Assembly: GCF_963678635.1 (NCBI RefSeq)
Contig: NC_087068.1
Coordinates: 10,982,027-11,046,026 of the forward strand
DNA length: 64,000 nt
Origin: Symsagittifera roscoffensis
Lineage: Eukaryota; Xenacoelomorpha; Acoela; Convolutidae
Direction: 5' to 3'
Shown: positions 1 through 12,137 of the stretch, in pieces
Position numbering within the stretch: the stretch's first letter is position 1
Layout of the letters: every line of letters begins with the position of its first letter
The notes under the pieces: generated by a model
What the model saw: only the letters and a program-made list of their open reading frames with translations
What the model was told of the DNA's origin: nothing
The model's database searches: none
Made by a program: the position numbers and the translations under genes

Positions 1-838
1 GTTTTTAAGGTCCCGGAGTACTACCTTATAGTCGTCGGCTAAATTCCCATCATCTAAATACCAGATGTTAATTTTCGACTCCAACTGTTTGACTAGTGTA
101 TGAATTGTTTCCGCAAAAAGGGGTGGGGCTTCAGGATCACCTTGCTGAGTTCCGTCTTCTGACATTATGACAGAGCTTCCGTAAAAAAGGTAACTAGGTT
201 TACCATACGCGCAATGGGTGTAATTATACAATTCGGGGCGATTTGAAAAAACATGATTCAGCATTGTTTCTCTGTTTAAAGAGTTAAAGGCATTCTTAAA
301 TTCTAGTTTTAAAAGAACAGTACATTTTGGATTGTCGTCGCGTTCAATTAGGTTTCGAAACGAGTGCGCAGCTATTTCTGCTCCTCGTTTGGTACCGCAT
401 CCTACCTGTACGTTTCCGAAAAAATTTTGTCGCTCGGAGAGGGCCTTGCTTCCAGCGCATTTAGACGCGATACGTCTCAGCGTGTTGCCTATGGCAATCG
501 GTCTCAACCCTCCGTCTATTTTTATGAGGGCGATAATCTTTGCGCCAAAAAAGAAAGGTCTTAGTGGTTCCGGTATTTTGCCATCTCCAATGAGGTTTAT
601 CAGCTTAGTACGCGATTTCAGAAAATTAAGTCCTGCACTGCCATTCGACTTACTAACAAGATCTTTAAAAATTTGAGGAAATATTTTATCAGGACCTGCT
701 GCTGATCCGTTTGGAAAAGACATTATCGCTTTGTATAGGTCGAAATCGGTTACAAAAAAACTATCCAATTTTTCTGGATTTGGAGCTGCAAATTTGGCTC
801 GCTGCGGGTGCTTAGACAACAAATTTTTGATAGTTATC
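1..838 (-). pseudogene. Reverse transcriptase domain of a non-LTR retrotransposon, truncated by window edge
   Basis: Reading the minus strand from about 838 to 1 gives one open frame of about 275 codons that runs off the window. It carries reverse transcriptase landmarks in order: a GLRPIAIGNTLRR block (near 505-470), motif A read as LLKLEFKNAFN (near 310-290), motif B GTQQGDP (near 155-135) and motif C WYLDDGN (near 65-45). This is the RT type found in many invertebrate LINE-like elements. The motif A catalytic Asp is replaced by Glu, so this copy is probably inactive. The frame is shifted by one relative to the PHD-finger ORF immediately upstream; the two overlap near 812-838, where homologous elements would be expected to be continuous. 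The family is inferred from motifs only; the exact clade is not assigned. Confidence 0.85.
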
Positions 839-1471
839 AGTTGAAAAAGGAGCTATTTTGTCATCTGAAGCAGCAAGCCTTATTCCTCCCTTTACATTTC
901 CTTCATCGAGCTTACTACTTATTAACTTTATTCTCTGCTCGAGGTCACTCAGAGGCGGGCTTGAAACTTGGGGATGGGGTTTTGGAAGTGACACGTCATT
1001 TGCTCGAATTTTTTTATTTATCAAAGAGCTCATGCTTGTGGTCTGTTTGCGTCCACTTCTTTTCGGTTGCTCCAAAAAAAACAAGAACGACGTTAAAAAA
1101 ATTAGCCATTTTGTAACATCTTCTATATTGTAGACGATGTCATATATTTTGTCCGACAGACTTTCCGCCAAGGGAACACGCGAGTCTTTTGGTACTCTCT
1201 TGAGTACTCGGACATTTGAGATGGCTGTATTAACATAATTGTCTAGCACTAAATCATTACCTATTGTTGCTTTATTAACAGATTTTACATCAACGCATAA
1301 AGGACACTGAAACCATTGGGTTTTCTTAGAGTCGCTAAGAGAAATATTTACACAACTGATATGATACCAACTAGAACAACAATCACATCTAATCCAATTT
1401 ATCAGTCCTGAAGGTTTTAAGCAATCTTTGATGTACACTCTTTGTTGTTTTTCCTCATCTTGACGCAGCAT
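812..1471 (-). pseudogene. PHD-finger N-terminal ORF of the same LINE-like element
   Basis: A 219-codon ORF starts at an ATG (1471) and ends where the RT frame opens. Residues about 25-62 resemble a PHD zinc finger: WIRCDCCSSWYHISC followed by WFQCPLC. The first cysteine pair seems reduced to one Cys (YIKDC), so the finger may be degraded. PHD-type fingers upstream of the RT are known in several non-LTR elements, where they may bind chromatin or nucleic acid. The last residues lead directly into the RT segment in another frame, so a single-base change probably split one original ORF. The rest of the protein is low complexity and not recognised. Confidence 0.65.
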
Positions 1472-1872
1472 AAAGGTTAAAAAAAAAGGATTTTGACTGG
1501 ACTTTAGGGGACTGAACTAACCCATGATAAGCGGTTAGTGGGAATTCTACAAATCAGCAAATAAAAAAGACAACTAAATTAATTTAAAAGGTTAAAAGGT
1601 TAAAAGGCAGCATAAAGGTTAAAAATCAAAAACAAGGAACAATCTCACCCGAGCTCAGTAGGTTCAGCGGCGCACCACCAGACTTCTCAAGCCAGTTCCA
1701 GTTCCCCACCTCCCCACAGAAAGCCACTTGACAGACCTGTCTCTAAAATCCCTCAGAGGGCGCTCCACATACAGGCACAAACATCAAACATAACAAATCT
1801 ATTTAATAAGTTTATCGCAACAATTAGGCTAAAAGGTTCAACGCGTTCCAAGATAGATTTGGATCCCAATGG
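1472..1872. other. Spacer between two LINE fragments
   Basis: No coding sequence is seen. It contains short direct repeats of AAGGTTAAAA (about 1585-1625), and the sequence GCAGCATAAAGGTTAAAAA occurs at both 1464 and 1605. This suggests a small local duplication at the junction of the two oppositely oriented retroelement pieces. Confidence 0.5.
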
Positions 1873-2558
1873 TTGAACGTCATCCCCTGCAAAAATTTAA
1901 GGTTAAAACTGTCGAACCAACAACTCAGAATTGCGATAGGACTTCGATTAGGATCAAAAATATGCGAACGGCATAAATGCGTGTGCGGAAAAGACGTTAC
2001 CGAGGATGGTTGGCATGGTCTTTCTTGCCTCAAAAGTGCAGGGAGATTCTCTAGGCATTCAAACCTGAATGCCCTTATAAAGCAGAGTCTATCATCTACT
2101 CACATTCCGTCTGTTTTAGAACCACGACACCTCTACAGGACCGATCAGAAGCGCCAGACGGTTTGACGCTCGTTCCATGGGCTGATGGTAAGCAGCTCTT
2201 GTGGGATGTAACGGTAGTAGACTCCTTAGCTCCTTGTAGGATTAATGCCGGGTCTGTTTGTAACCCTGGTACGGCTGCCGCTGAAGCGGAAGAGCAAAAA
2301 ATTGACAAATATAAAGATCTTGTAAATGATGGATATCTTTTTCAACCGCTAGCTTTTGAAATTCAGGGCGCGGCCGGCCCCAGCACAGAAGTTTTTTTGA
2401 GCAAGCTTTGTAAGAACCTAAGCATATGCACTGAGGAACCCAGAGCAGGCAGCTTTTTAAAACAGAGAATCTCCCTGGCAATACAGATTGCGAACGCCGC
2501 TTGCGTACTCGGAACTATAAATGACAAAATAACTTTCGACGAAATTTTTTACTTGTAA
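1873..2558 (+). pseudogene. C-terminal domain of a LINE-like RT polyprotein (zinc-finger-like plus DG/WDVT domain), frameshifted
   Basis: Two overlapping frames, 1873-2166 and 2163-2558, make up one domain. The first has a Cys/His cluster (CERHKCVCG then GWHGLSC) followed by GRFSRHSNLN. The second has LVPWADGKQLLWDVTVVD, a Gly-Ala/Glu-rich stretch, and SFLKQRISLAIQIANAACVL. This combination is typical of the C-terminus of the same family as the RT on the other strand. The DG...WDVT arrangement recalls a restriction-like endonuclease fold, but that is inference. The frame break at about 2158-2165, inside an expected RPDG motif, looks like loss of one C. It ends at TAA near 2556. It is a dead 3' fragment, oriented opposite to the RT fragment. 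Confidence 0.7.
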
Positions 2559-3135
2559 CACTTGTATATTATATTATCTCGTGTCGAGTTGCGTGTTCTT
2601 ATCGAAGAAGCGTAACCCGTATCGATTTTAAATGAAAAGGACTTAAACACTTAACATCTTCTTTTATCATTATCACTTCCATATCTAGAAAATTCCAAGG
2701 ATTTTGACTGGAATACATGATGAAGGGACTCATGACTGTAACCTCGGTTACTATGATACTTTTGACCTTCTGATTACCTTGTGAAAAAAAAAGAATAAAA
2801 AAAAATAGTTTGTTCAATTAATAGAAAACCCTGATGGAATTTCAATAAATGTTGTTTTATTGGATATGTTTTAAGAAGATTTTTTTAACATTCAATTGAC
2901 CATTTGAAGCACCGTAGTTGCGGTTCTTGCGCTAATTAAGTATAATTGATATGTACAATCATTTATCTCTTATTTTACCTTCACCGAATATTGACTTACA
3001 CTTGCATCTGAAAACAATTTTATTGTTCAATTAAAGTGTGTATATTTTCATGTATAATAGACTATTCAGTTGTCATTTTTTGGAGTTCAAATTAGATTGA
3101 CCATCTGAAATGATAGTTGATAAGAAACCTTTCAG
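2559..3135. other. Intergenic region upstream of PERK
   Basis: AT-rich, with no open frame that looks coding. It must contain the promoter and 5' UTR of the PERK gene, but no convincing TATA box or other element could be picked out. Confidence 0.5.
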
Positions 3136-6100
3136 ATGTGTTGTTGGCGATGGTTTATTTTTCTTATATTCTTCGTCGTCACATCGGAAGCGTCTGTCCC
3201 TGAGCTGATCATAGTCTCAACCGTTGATGGCTATCTCAGAGGAGTTGATGTAGCTTCTGGGAATATTCACTGGTCACTGAAAGTTACGGATGAGTCAATT
3301 CCAACTCTCGTGTCATCCAGTTTAGATCAAATTCAAATTTACGACGAACAGGATGGATATGTCCGTTTAATTCCTAGTTTTAAAGGTGACTCGCATTCTA
3401 AGATAGTGATGATTTATTGTCTTGTTTGAGGTCTAGAGTTGAATTCATTCTTGAGTTTGTTTCATAGGCGAGCTCTTCAAGTGGAATGGCGAGAGTTTGA
3501 GGCAGTTTCCTACAAATGCTGATCTTCTATTGTCGAGTTCAAAGAAGTTGACCGAAAACACATTCGCTTCAGGTGCAATATCATTCCAAAGTTTAGCCAT
3601 ATCTCTGGCCGACGGAAAGCTGCTATACCGTTGTCACGGAAGTAGGCCATGTTCAAGAGAAGGCGACCAAAAGACATCCAACAGTCCTGACACTAATGAA
3701 AAAGATTTGGGCGGGGGCGATTTTCCAGACGAAGTAGTAATAGTCAGAAGCACTCAACGAACAGTTAGAGCCATTGACGAATATAGTGGAACTGAAAGGT
3801 GGAACTTCAGGTTAGAGTCTGACCTTAGACTTCTCATTCCAAATGCTGGTTTTAACCCTTTTTTCATTTTTCCAGTTTTTATTGATCTAGAAGAAGTTCT
3901 CGTAGTAACAACATGTGTATCAAAATCAACGAATGTGTAAACCTTTAGACCTATCTGACCAATCGATATATTTCGAGCATGCCACCGTTTTTAACTCCCA
4001 TTGTATTGATAACTTTTGTTTATGGGGGTTGTAAAACCAACTCTGAATTTATATTATTGTTCTGACTTCCGAAGAAAGGGAAAAATATATTTAATATATG
4101 CTTGGTGTTTTTTTAATCAGATCAATGTCATTAAAATATTTTGCTCAACATTGCAGCCACTATATTAAGTTGACTTTCTGATCAATCTGAAACGAATCTA
4201 ATTAAACTGCCCGTTGTTTTATATTTGCCGAGATAGTAACTCGAATGATATGAGCAGTCTTGTTTTCTGTTTTTTTTTTTGCTCAAAGTGATTATTCGCC
4301 ATAAAAGGCTTCTGCTTATCTTATGGAATAGTGATTTATCGTCAATATACTTATTTATAAAGATCGTGTTGATTTTCCTCCGTTTCTTCTTCATGAAAAA
4401 GTCTTAAACCGGCTAGGACCCCTAACGCCGTGGTTCCACTTCCAGACTCCACCTGTTTTCGCAATAAATAATTTAAATGTAAACCCCGTTTTATATTTTC
4501 TGTTTTAAAGTGTCTGGCGTTTTTTTTTTCAAACCATCTGTGAAAGTATTTCTTGCTAATTTGTTATGTATTGATTGTGCTGACTTGCGTGTAATAAGTC
4601 TCTGTAAGTAGGAGTAGGACTTTTTTTCCTGTAACGAAAAAGTTATCTTTTGGTGTCTTGGAAAAGGCTGCTTTGCTTCCATGTTTTTCTAAATCCTAAA
4701 TTCGTTGATGTCATAGCATATATCTACAATAAATTGAGCTTTGACATATTCTTCCTTTCAGTGTGACCGACGTGGATGTGCAATACAACGCAGCAGAGAG
4801 AACTAATTCAGGGTTCCTAGGGAATGTCGCCCCTCTCCCGCCAATAGACTCATTCTTCCGAGCATTCCAAAGCTCCGTGCCTGAATGCACTGAGGAACTA
4901 CTGACGATCAAAATCATGACTCCCGAAGGCGCTTTGTTTGGATTCGATGATATCAACGGAGAAGTGACGTGGACTCGACACCTGAAGAGTCCTATCGCGG
5001 GCGCTTGGAAGTACCATTGCAGATCTCTAGTCAAACTGGATCTCTCGGATCCATCATTGGTGCCGGACTTGAATCCTAATACCAAATCGGAGGACCCGGA
5101 ATCCTTTAAGAAGCGTCCGTCGATGTATCTGGGGTCGTTCAATAATATGTGGTATGTTCAAGTGTTTCACTCGCCAATCGATATTCCAACGACTCACACG
5201 CCAAATCTTAGCTTCAACCATAACATGCTTTATGCACAGTCAAAGCATTCTTGGGTGCCTTACATAGCCACGTCACCATCTAGAACACCCTATCTCAACC
5301 AAAAGAACAGTGTTTTATTATTGGACCAATCTTCAGTGGAAGAGTTTTCAACAGCGCTGATGCCAATAAATCATGAAATATCATACCCATATGATGCAGG
5401 GTTCTCCATTCATCAGCAGAAGCAACTTAAAGATTATGAATCATCGGTGGGGTTTTATTTTGTTTTGGACAGACCTAGTTACTTTGACTATAAAACGCGT
5501 CAACAAATCACACACGACCACGGGGATAGGTTGGTTAATTTCTACGAAGACAGTTACTTGCCAAACACAGAAACCATTCTAGCTTTTGTTCCCGTTTCGC
5601 TTTCATATTACTGGAAACAAATTGCGGCTATTACAGTTACATTAGCTATTCTGTTCAACATTATCATTCGAATATACGATCACCTTAGAGGTCAAAAATG
5701 TCCATTAGAAGGCGCAAAAAACGATTCCAACCAGTCTGTTGAACGTCTTTATTCTACAGAAAGTAATGGAAATGTTTCGAAATTGGCTTCAGGTTTTAAT
5801 GAGTACTTCATTTTTACAGAAAAGTTGGGGAAAGGTGGTTTTGGACAAGTATATGTGGCAAAACATAAATTGGATCTTCAAAGATACGCAATAAAGAGAA
5901 TAGAACTGCCGAGAAATATCGAATCTGCTGACAAAATGCGCCGAGAAGTGAGAGCTTTGTCTAGACTAAATCACACGCATATAGTGAGGTATTACAATTC
6001 GTGGGAAGAAACGCAAAGCAGGGATTCAGACGATATTTTGGCCTGTTTAAACTCGGATTCGGTAACTGAAAGCACGTCGTTTCCTCGTGTTGTCAATTCG

Positions 6101-7213
6101 TATGACCCAGTTTCGATCAGTAATTTGCTGATGCAAAATGGAGCGGAATCTAATCATAAACAGTTGCGCAGTATAACGTCTGTCGGAAGCAGAGGTGATG
6201 AAGATGACGAAACTAGTAATACTAACCAGAAATACATGATATCTTACATAGAAACCTCCGATGACGATTTGATCAAATTCGAAGCTTCAAATCCTTTGGA
6301 ACAACAACTGAAACAGCGAAAACTTCAAGAAATGAATGGAGAAAGTGTTAATCTTGAAGAAGTTTCGAAGCAAAGTGAGTCAAAAATGAGTGAAAACGTA
6401 GATTCTGAGACAACAAAGAATTTACGGAAAGATTCTCTTAGGTCGTATTTGTACATTCAAATGGAACTTTGTCGACCAAATACTCTCAAAGATTGGCTTA
6501 TGGACGAAATGGAGCGAGATCGAAATATTAGTCTTCATATTTTTCACCAAATCGTTCAGGCTGTTAATTATGTACATACTGCGGGACAGTTTCATCGGGA
6601 TCTGAAACCATCTAATATATTTTTCTCCGAAAAGGAAGCTTTGGTTAAAGTTGGTGATTTTGGGCTCGTAACTGGCTGTTTAGAATGGTCAGACAATGAC
6701 AATAATTCCAGTCAGGATTTTCTGCAGCTGCGAAACTCGTCCTCTCATGATTTGAGCACAATTCAGAAATCAAACAGCAGCAGCGGAACTTCATTAAAAC
6801 ACACCAGTAAAGTTGGCACAAAAATATACATGAGTCCAGAACAACGCAAGGGTCGATCATACGATAACAAAGTGGATATTTATGCTCTGGGTTTAATATT
6901 ATTTGAACTGCTTCAACCTTTTGCGACCGAATCCGAACGAATTGTTAAGCTGAAAGATGCTCGAAGTTTGAAATTTCCGAGTTACGAGTTAAAAGATGTG
7001 GCTGCTATTTACACTGAAGATGATATCGAGTTGATGAAACGAATGCTGAGTGTTGACCCTGCGAACAGACCTTCAGCTGAAGAACTTGCCCAGGATCGAA
7101 TATTGAATTCCTACAAGGAGCCTACTCCAGCAGCAAGACTGGAAAAATTATCCAGGTCGAAATCAAGGTCGTCTAGTAATATGGAGACTAACTCGTCATC
7201 AGCACACTTATGA
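3136..7213 (+). CDS. EIF2AK3: PERK-like eIF2-alpha kinase, ER stress sensor (three exons)
   Basis: PERK senses unfolded protein in the ER lumen and phosphorylates eIF2-alpha to lower translation. Exons: 3136-3385, 3468-3810, 4762-7213, joined by GT-AG introns of 82 and 951 bp. They total 3045 nt, giving 1014 residues, close to family length. Residues 1-20 are a hydrophobic signal peptide. A luminal beta-propeller-like domain follows; the second splice rebuilds the family motif ERWNFS. A transmembrane helix lies at about 483-502. The cytosolic kinase has the glycine loop GKGGFG (554-559), Lys576 in YAIKRIEL, a 140-residue acidic insert (about 616-755) typical of PERK, HRDLKPSN (catalytic Asp811), DFG (830-832), and VGTKIYMSPEQ with the activation-loop Thr884. 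The ATG at 3136 directly precedes the signal peptide. All key kinase residues are present, so it looks functional. The whole kinase lies in one 2.45-kb exon. Confidence 0.95.
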
Positions 7214-8723
7214 CATGAACTCTGCAATGTGATTTGTCTTCATTTTCACAAGGGTTTTGTAGTTTTTTGGTAACTCGGGCGCGGATTTTCAACCAAATTT
7301 TGTCAACCAAGGTTATCATTCTTTTCTTAAATAACTGCAAATTTTTTGATGCAAACATGAAAATCCTATGAGCTAAAGTTTTCGGCGGTCATAAATATAG
7401 CCGGACATATTTTTTTTCTTCAAATTTGCGAACATGTTTGGGAAGAAGCGCCGTGTATGCACATATGGTTCCCGAGCACTGGTGAATTTGAATCAACAGT
7501 TTTTCGATATGTATGCTTAAAAAACAGCCTTTAATTGAATTATTTCACAATAAATTCTGTACAAATTATGTTAATGTATCAAATTGATAGTTTACTCTCG
7601 ATTAATTTTCCATCGCCGTCGATCATTAGAAAATCCTAAAAGGAAAATTTTTGGGTATTAATCAGCCTTTAAGTTTAAAATTTTTTAAAATTCAACTCTG
7701 GGTTTTATCTGGAAAGTTCTGCGCTAAATATTTGATGTTGGGCGAGCATGTGGAAAGCAGTGAGCTTATGGTATTAACAAAATCAGTTAAATGATTCATT
7801 TGTTGTTATTAATTTTCACTTATTAATATGCGTTTGTATAGTTTTTTCGCCACCAATGAAATGTGGTAAGTTGAGACTTGAAAGGACTGCATTTGAATTT
7901 CAAGTGTCAGTTGACGTGGACATTTAGATGGCGATGTGCTGTTGGTTTCATTTGTTATCCATTCTCCATAGAATATTAAACCAGAATTTAATAAAAACCG
8001 AAAACATGCGCATTAACATTTAAAAAAAGTAGCGTTTTTTTTAAACCAAAAGCTATATGCTGGAAAATAGTACAAAATATTGAAGATTTTTTGTTGAAAT
8101 TTGAATCCTGATGTGGACTGTTAGATACGCATACAACCTCGAGCTAAAAAAAGTTGATAGCTAAACCCTAATCACTTCGAAAAACGCAGAGTCCTTGCAA
8201 GCTCTTAACTGGAACCAAGTTAACATCCTCTCCCTTAGTGTTTAAGTGTAATTTTAAGTTTCAGTCAACCAGAATGGATTATTTCAAACCGGAGTAAGCA
8301 GTTTTAATTAAATCAAATAGTGGCAGGAAGATCTTAACCTTGATTCTACAATAATTAGGATTGCTAGACTCTCTACTTAACGTAGCGAAACTTCAATACT
8401 CGACGAAATAATTTAACGATGCTGGTCAGAAACTTGAAAAAACCTGCATCTTCATAATGTATTGAAATCATGTTGATTTTTTTTCGGTTTTTTTCCCAGG
8501 AAAGTTAGTTAATCATGCTCAAAATTCTATCTTAATTTTTACACAAGCAATGCTTGATTTATAGTATGAACTATCTTTTTTTCCAACCTAAGTCGCAAAT
8601 ATTGTTGCGACGCAAATTTTGCGATAAATTGTGTTCATTTTGAAAGTGTTAATTTTGATCAATAACCAGGTATTAATATGACCCAAGTAATAGCCAATGA
8701 TAAAGATTTTAACACACTATTAT
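7214..8723. other. PERK 3' UTR and intergenic sequence
   Basis: Apart from the AATAAA at 7549, nothing coding or repeated was recognised. The region is AT-rich with no long ORF on either strand. Confidence 0.5.
7549..7554 (+). terminator. Candidate polyadenylation signal for PERK
   Basis: AATAAA lies 336 bp after the PERK stop codon in an AT-rich 3' flank, a sensible distance for a 3' UTR. No transcript evidence is available. Confidence 0.45.
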
Positions 8724-9153
8724 TGTTCCGACTTTCGTAACGGAATATTTGTGCTCGGGGTGGTTTTTTTCTTCAGACAAATTTCGACTTTTTATTAGCC
8801 ATTTTTGACGGGATTTTTTTATATCATTCAAAAAATATTTTTGTCCTGAGCTCAAATTTGGAAATGGGGGTTTAAAAAAGGACATTTTGGCCAATTTGGG
8901 ACAATTAACGCGCGATATATTTCGCGCTAATAACGCGTAAGCGGAGATTTAATCCGTCATAGAAATTGTTCCAAATTGGTTGAAGGAAGCTTATTTGACA
9001 TAATTGATTTTTTTTATTAGGATCGAAGTTTATCAGTTTGTACTTAAAATGGCGTGTGGGGGGATGATTTTCACAAAAAATCTCAAATTAAAAAAAAGTT
9101 CAATGTATTTTTGTTACATTTACATTTCTCCATTTACTGCTCCATAGACTGCT
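8724..9153 (+). mobile_element. HINE-like element, copy 1 (3' truncated)
   Basis: Begins with TGTTCCGACTTTCG like the full-length copies. It has the central segment GGGACAATTAACGCGCGATAT, the CGTAAGCGGAGATTTAATCC block and the GGCGTGTGGGGGGATGA block. It ends at the TTACTGCTCCATAGAC segment, just before where the 3' inverted repeat and hairpin should be. Confidence 0.8.
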
Positions 9154-9475
9154 CTATAAATTGAGGTATGTTAGTTAGTAATTTTTTTTCAAATTGACTG
9201 GTACTGCACTGCAATGCGTCATAAGGGGCGTGCGTCACTTAAAAAATATTGTGGACGCAAAATTTTACTCATTCAGTTTTTCAAAAGCGTTATTTGTCAG
9301 ATTTTTGCTTGTGTATGCGAAGTGTAACTGCGCCTATGTGTTTTAAGTTGTCTTTCAACAAAATTTCGAATGGTGCAAAAAATAGAAAATGAACTTTCAA
9401 ACATGGTTTTATTTTTCTAGAATTCTAAGTTAAAAGAAAAACATTTGTTTTAATCCTGTTTTCGTTTTCTCTAAA

Positions 9476-9572
9476 TTCATCTATATCTATTTGTCCATCT
9501 GTATCTATATATCAATTCATCTATTATTCATCTATCGATGTATCTATCTATCGCTCTATTTTTCTATCTATG
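9476..9572. repeat. Degenerate TCTA microsatellite
   Basis: An imperfect run of CTAT/ATCT tetranucleotides. The surrounding 9154-9830 holds no recognisable gene. Just downstream (about 9630-9790), short phrases such as AGTCTCAAACG recur several times, suggesting a decayed minisatellite. Confidence 0.7.
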
Positions 9573-10012
9573 AGAGCATCGAATCTGATTATTAGCAGTT
9601 TCGACTATCATCAGTATCACTCAATCTATTCTCAAATGCCAACAGCGCGCCAGATCATCAGGAGTCTCAGACGTCACATCATCAAATAGAAACAGCTTGT
9701 TTTTTTTAATCAATAGTCTCAAATGCCAGGCATTCTTTAACTTGCAGTCTCAAACGTCACCTGCAGTCTCAAACGCAAGTAGCGCAGAATGTTCTCACCA
9801 TTTTCTTAAAAAACACAAAAACGGTTTTCTCTAGAACTCGGGACATATTCGGCAGTCATAAAAATAGACTAATTGAAAAACAATTTTTGTAGAGAAATGA
9901 ATGGGAAAACGAAAGAAAAAATTCAAATTTAGTAGAAATTTTTTTAATTTTGAAAAAATGTTTGAAAGTTTTGATTCACAAAAATTACAAAAACAAACTC
10001 CATTAACTAACT

Positions 10013-10375
10013 TTACTCGACTAAAACGTTTATCTTTGGGAGAATTATTTGAATTGGTTCTATAGGCCAATTACATTTAGATTCATCTATGAGTGAATTG
10101 AGATAACTTGCGTGTAGAACGATTTTTACTGATTCTCCTTTAGCTAAAATTATAACGGGATTTATGACTGTGTTTCCTTTTGGTTGTTCTTCTTTAATTA
10201 CTGGGGAAATAATTTCATCTTGTTCTAGTATATCTAGTAATCTATTAACTTTATCTTGCAAGTGAATTGGGACTTTACTTGCTCGTTGCTTTTTGAAAAT
10301 TAGCTCAGGTTTCAGAGGCAGATGTAGTGGTGAATTTACTTTTCCAACATCAAATTTAGATGTGGCGGAAGCCAC
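10013..10375 (-). pseudogene. Retrotransposon RT N-terminal fragment
   Basis: A 120-codon frame has the run-in typical of gypsy RT: a Pro/Leu-rich lead, RLLDILEQDEIISPV, NPVIILAKGESVKIVLHASYLN (equivalent to the usual block ending in DYR-x-LN, with His-Ala in place of the usual residues) and WPIEPIQIILPKIN. Coding similarity continues weakly in another frame to about 9840 and stops before the catalytic YxDD, so no active enzyme can be encoded. Confidence 0.75.
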
Positions 10376-11313
10376 TGGGTATTTTAGTAGTAATTCGGCT
10401 AGTCGTTCAAATTATTTTTGTGTAATTTGAGAATGTTGAAAATTGAACATTGCGAGGAATTTTTGTTGTTCAGTGGTGTATTTTGATATCTGAAATGTTG
10501 GTTTAAAATAAGGTGTTTTTGTAAAATAGTCTGTGTTCCGTTTCTTATCACTTATTATATTATTAATTGATAATTCTTCATTAAGAAGTGTTGATTGGCA
10601 TATATCTAGTAATTTCAATTTTTTATTTACTCTATTTGCTACTTCTAATGTGGGAGAAATTGTTGCATTTGTTTCGCAATAACCCAGAAGTCCTAGAGGT
10701 AATGTTATTTTGTATGGGGAATTTTTGTATACATGGAATGAAACTATATCTGAATTTGTAGTTTTCGTGTATTTGATGGATGAGACTGTTTCTCGGAAAT
10801 TTTTGTAAATTGGCTTGATTCAAGGTCTGACATATAAAGTCGTTGTTTATTCTGTTTCATGTTATATTGATGGAGTTGGCTCACTGAAAAGTTATATACA
10901 TCTCCTGCTAGTGATTTCAGGTGTTTTCGTTCTTGGTTATATGTAGGGTAGAATTTGAAGAAAGATGGCGGTTGTTTATTTAGTCTTTGGAAGGCTGTAA
11001 GTGATGAGTTTTTTGTGTATTTGTCTTTTGTGTATTTTGCTATTTAAAATATTAATAGTGGGAATCTATTTAGTGATAAATTGCATTCCAACGTTATTGT
11101 GTTTTATATCTGTGATGTGAATTTTTTGTTGAAAAGGTTTGGTTAAAAGTTTATTCTGTTCCGATGTTCGAGTGAGAACAAGGAATAGTTGGACTTTTCC
11201 AAAATCAGTTAAACTTTTGATCCTCGTGCTGGAGCTAATTTGGTTGAGGTTTTAGAGGGTATTAATTTTGGGTGAAGGGTTTGTATTTCATTCTATGTGG
11301 GAATGTTTATTAC

Positions 11314-11345
11314 ATTTGATTCTGCTCCTGAGTCTATTAAAAATT
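11314..11345 (-). pseudogene. Retropepsin active-site remnant (DSGAE)
   Basis: On the minus strand this stretch reads EFLIDSGAESNVINI, the flap-proximal active-site signature of retroviral-type aspartic proteases. It lies between the zinc knuckle and RT as expected. Open reading around it is short, so the domain is decayed. Confidence 0.65.
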
Positions 11346-12137
11346 CAGTTTCGAGGTCTGGTGATTGAAAGTTTTCACTCTTTAAAAGAAGTGGGATTGT
11401 CCAAATTTTTCTTTGGGTAATTGTATTTTATTTGATATTTTCTGATATATATTGTTTGTGCTTGAGCTTCCTTCAAACTCTTGTTAAGTAGAGTCTGTTA
11501 TTTCTTGAATATTATCAGGGTTTTGGAAGTAGTTAGTATTGTTTTGGTAATAATTCGATTATATTGGTGCTTCGTATTCGTTTTCAATCTGAAGCATGTT
11601 TATTGAAAGCGTATTTTCTGTTTCGCTCTCTTCGTTTGTGGGTTCGCAAGTTACGTGATTTAGGTGTAACTCTGTGGTTTCTGTGTTATCAATACCGGGA
11701 GGGTTTGATTGAGTTTCTTCAGTTGATTGTACTTGGTTAATTTGTCTTTGATGTTTAGGTGTACTACTTCTATAGTTTTGTTTTGAATTTTGATATTGTG
11801 TATTATTTCTGTGCGGTGATTGAGAAAAATTTCTTTGTCCATTTTGAATATACGAATTTCTATTTTGAGAATTGTCACGTGATCTTTTGTGATAATTAAT
11901 GATGTTTGATTTAATATTTGAATATTTTGGTGATCTGTTATTTTGATATTGTCTATTCCTATTGTTTGAATAGTTTCTTTTTCTATTGTATGAGGAGATT
12001 CTAGAACGATCATCTGAAAAATTTTGTTTCGGGGGTTTGAGTTTGAACGATTCCTGTTATAATTTGAGTATTTGCTTCTTCTTGAGTTTGATCTTGAATA
12101 ATTTTTTCTATATTGATTGTTTTGACTGTTTGATCGA

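Noticed and set aside
332-1133. Several plus-strand ORFs of 66-114 codons at 332-1133
   Set aside because: They are antisense shadows of the minus-strand reverse transcriptase and PHD-finger frames, which carry the recognisable motifs.
9476-9572. Short repeated units as a CRISPR-like array
   Set aside because: The tetranucleotide run has no spacers and the genome is eukaryotic.
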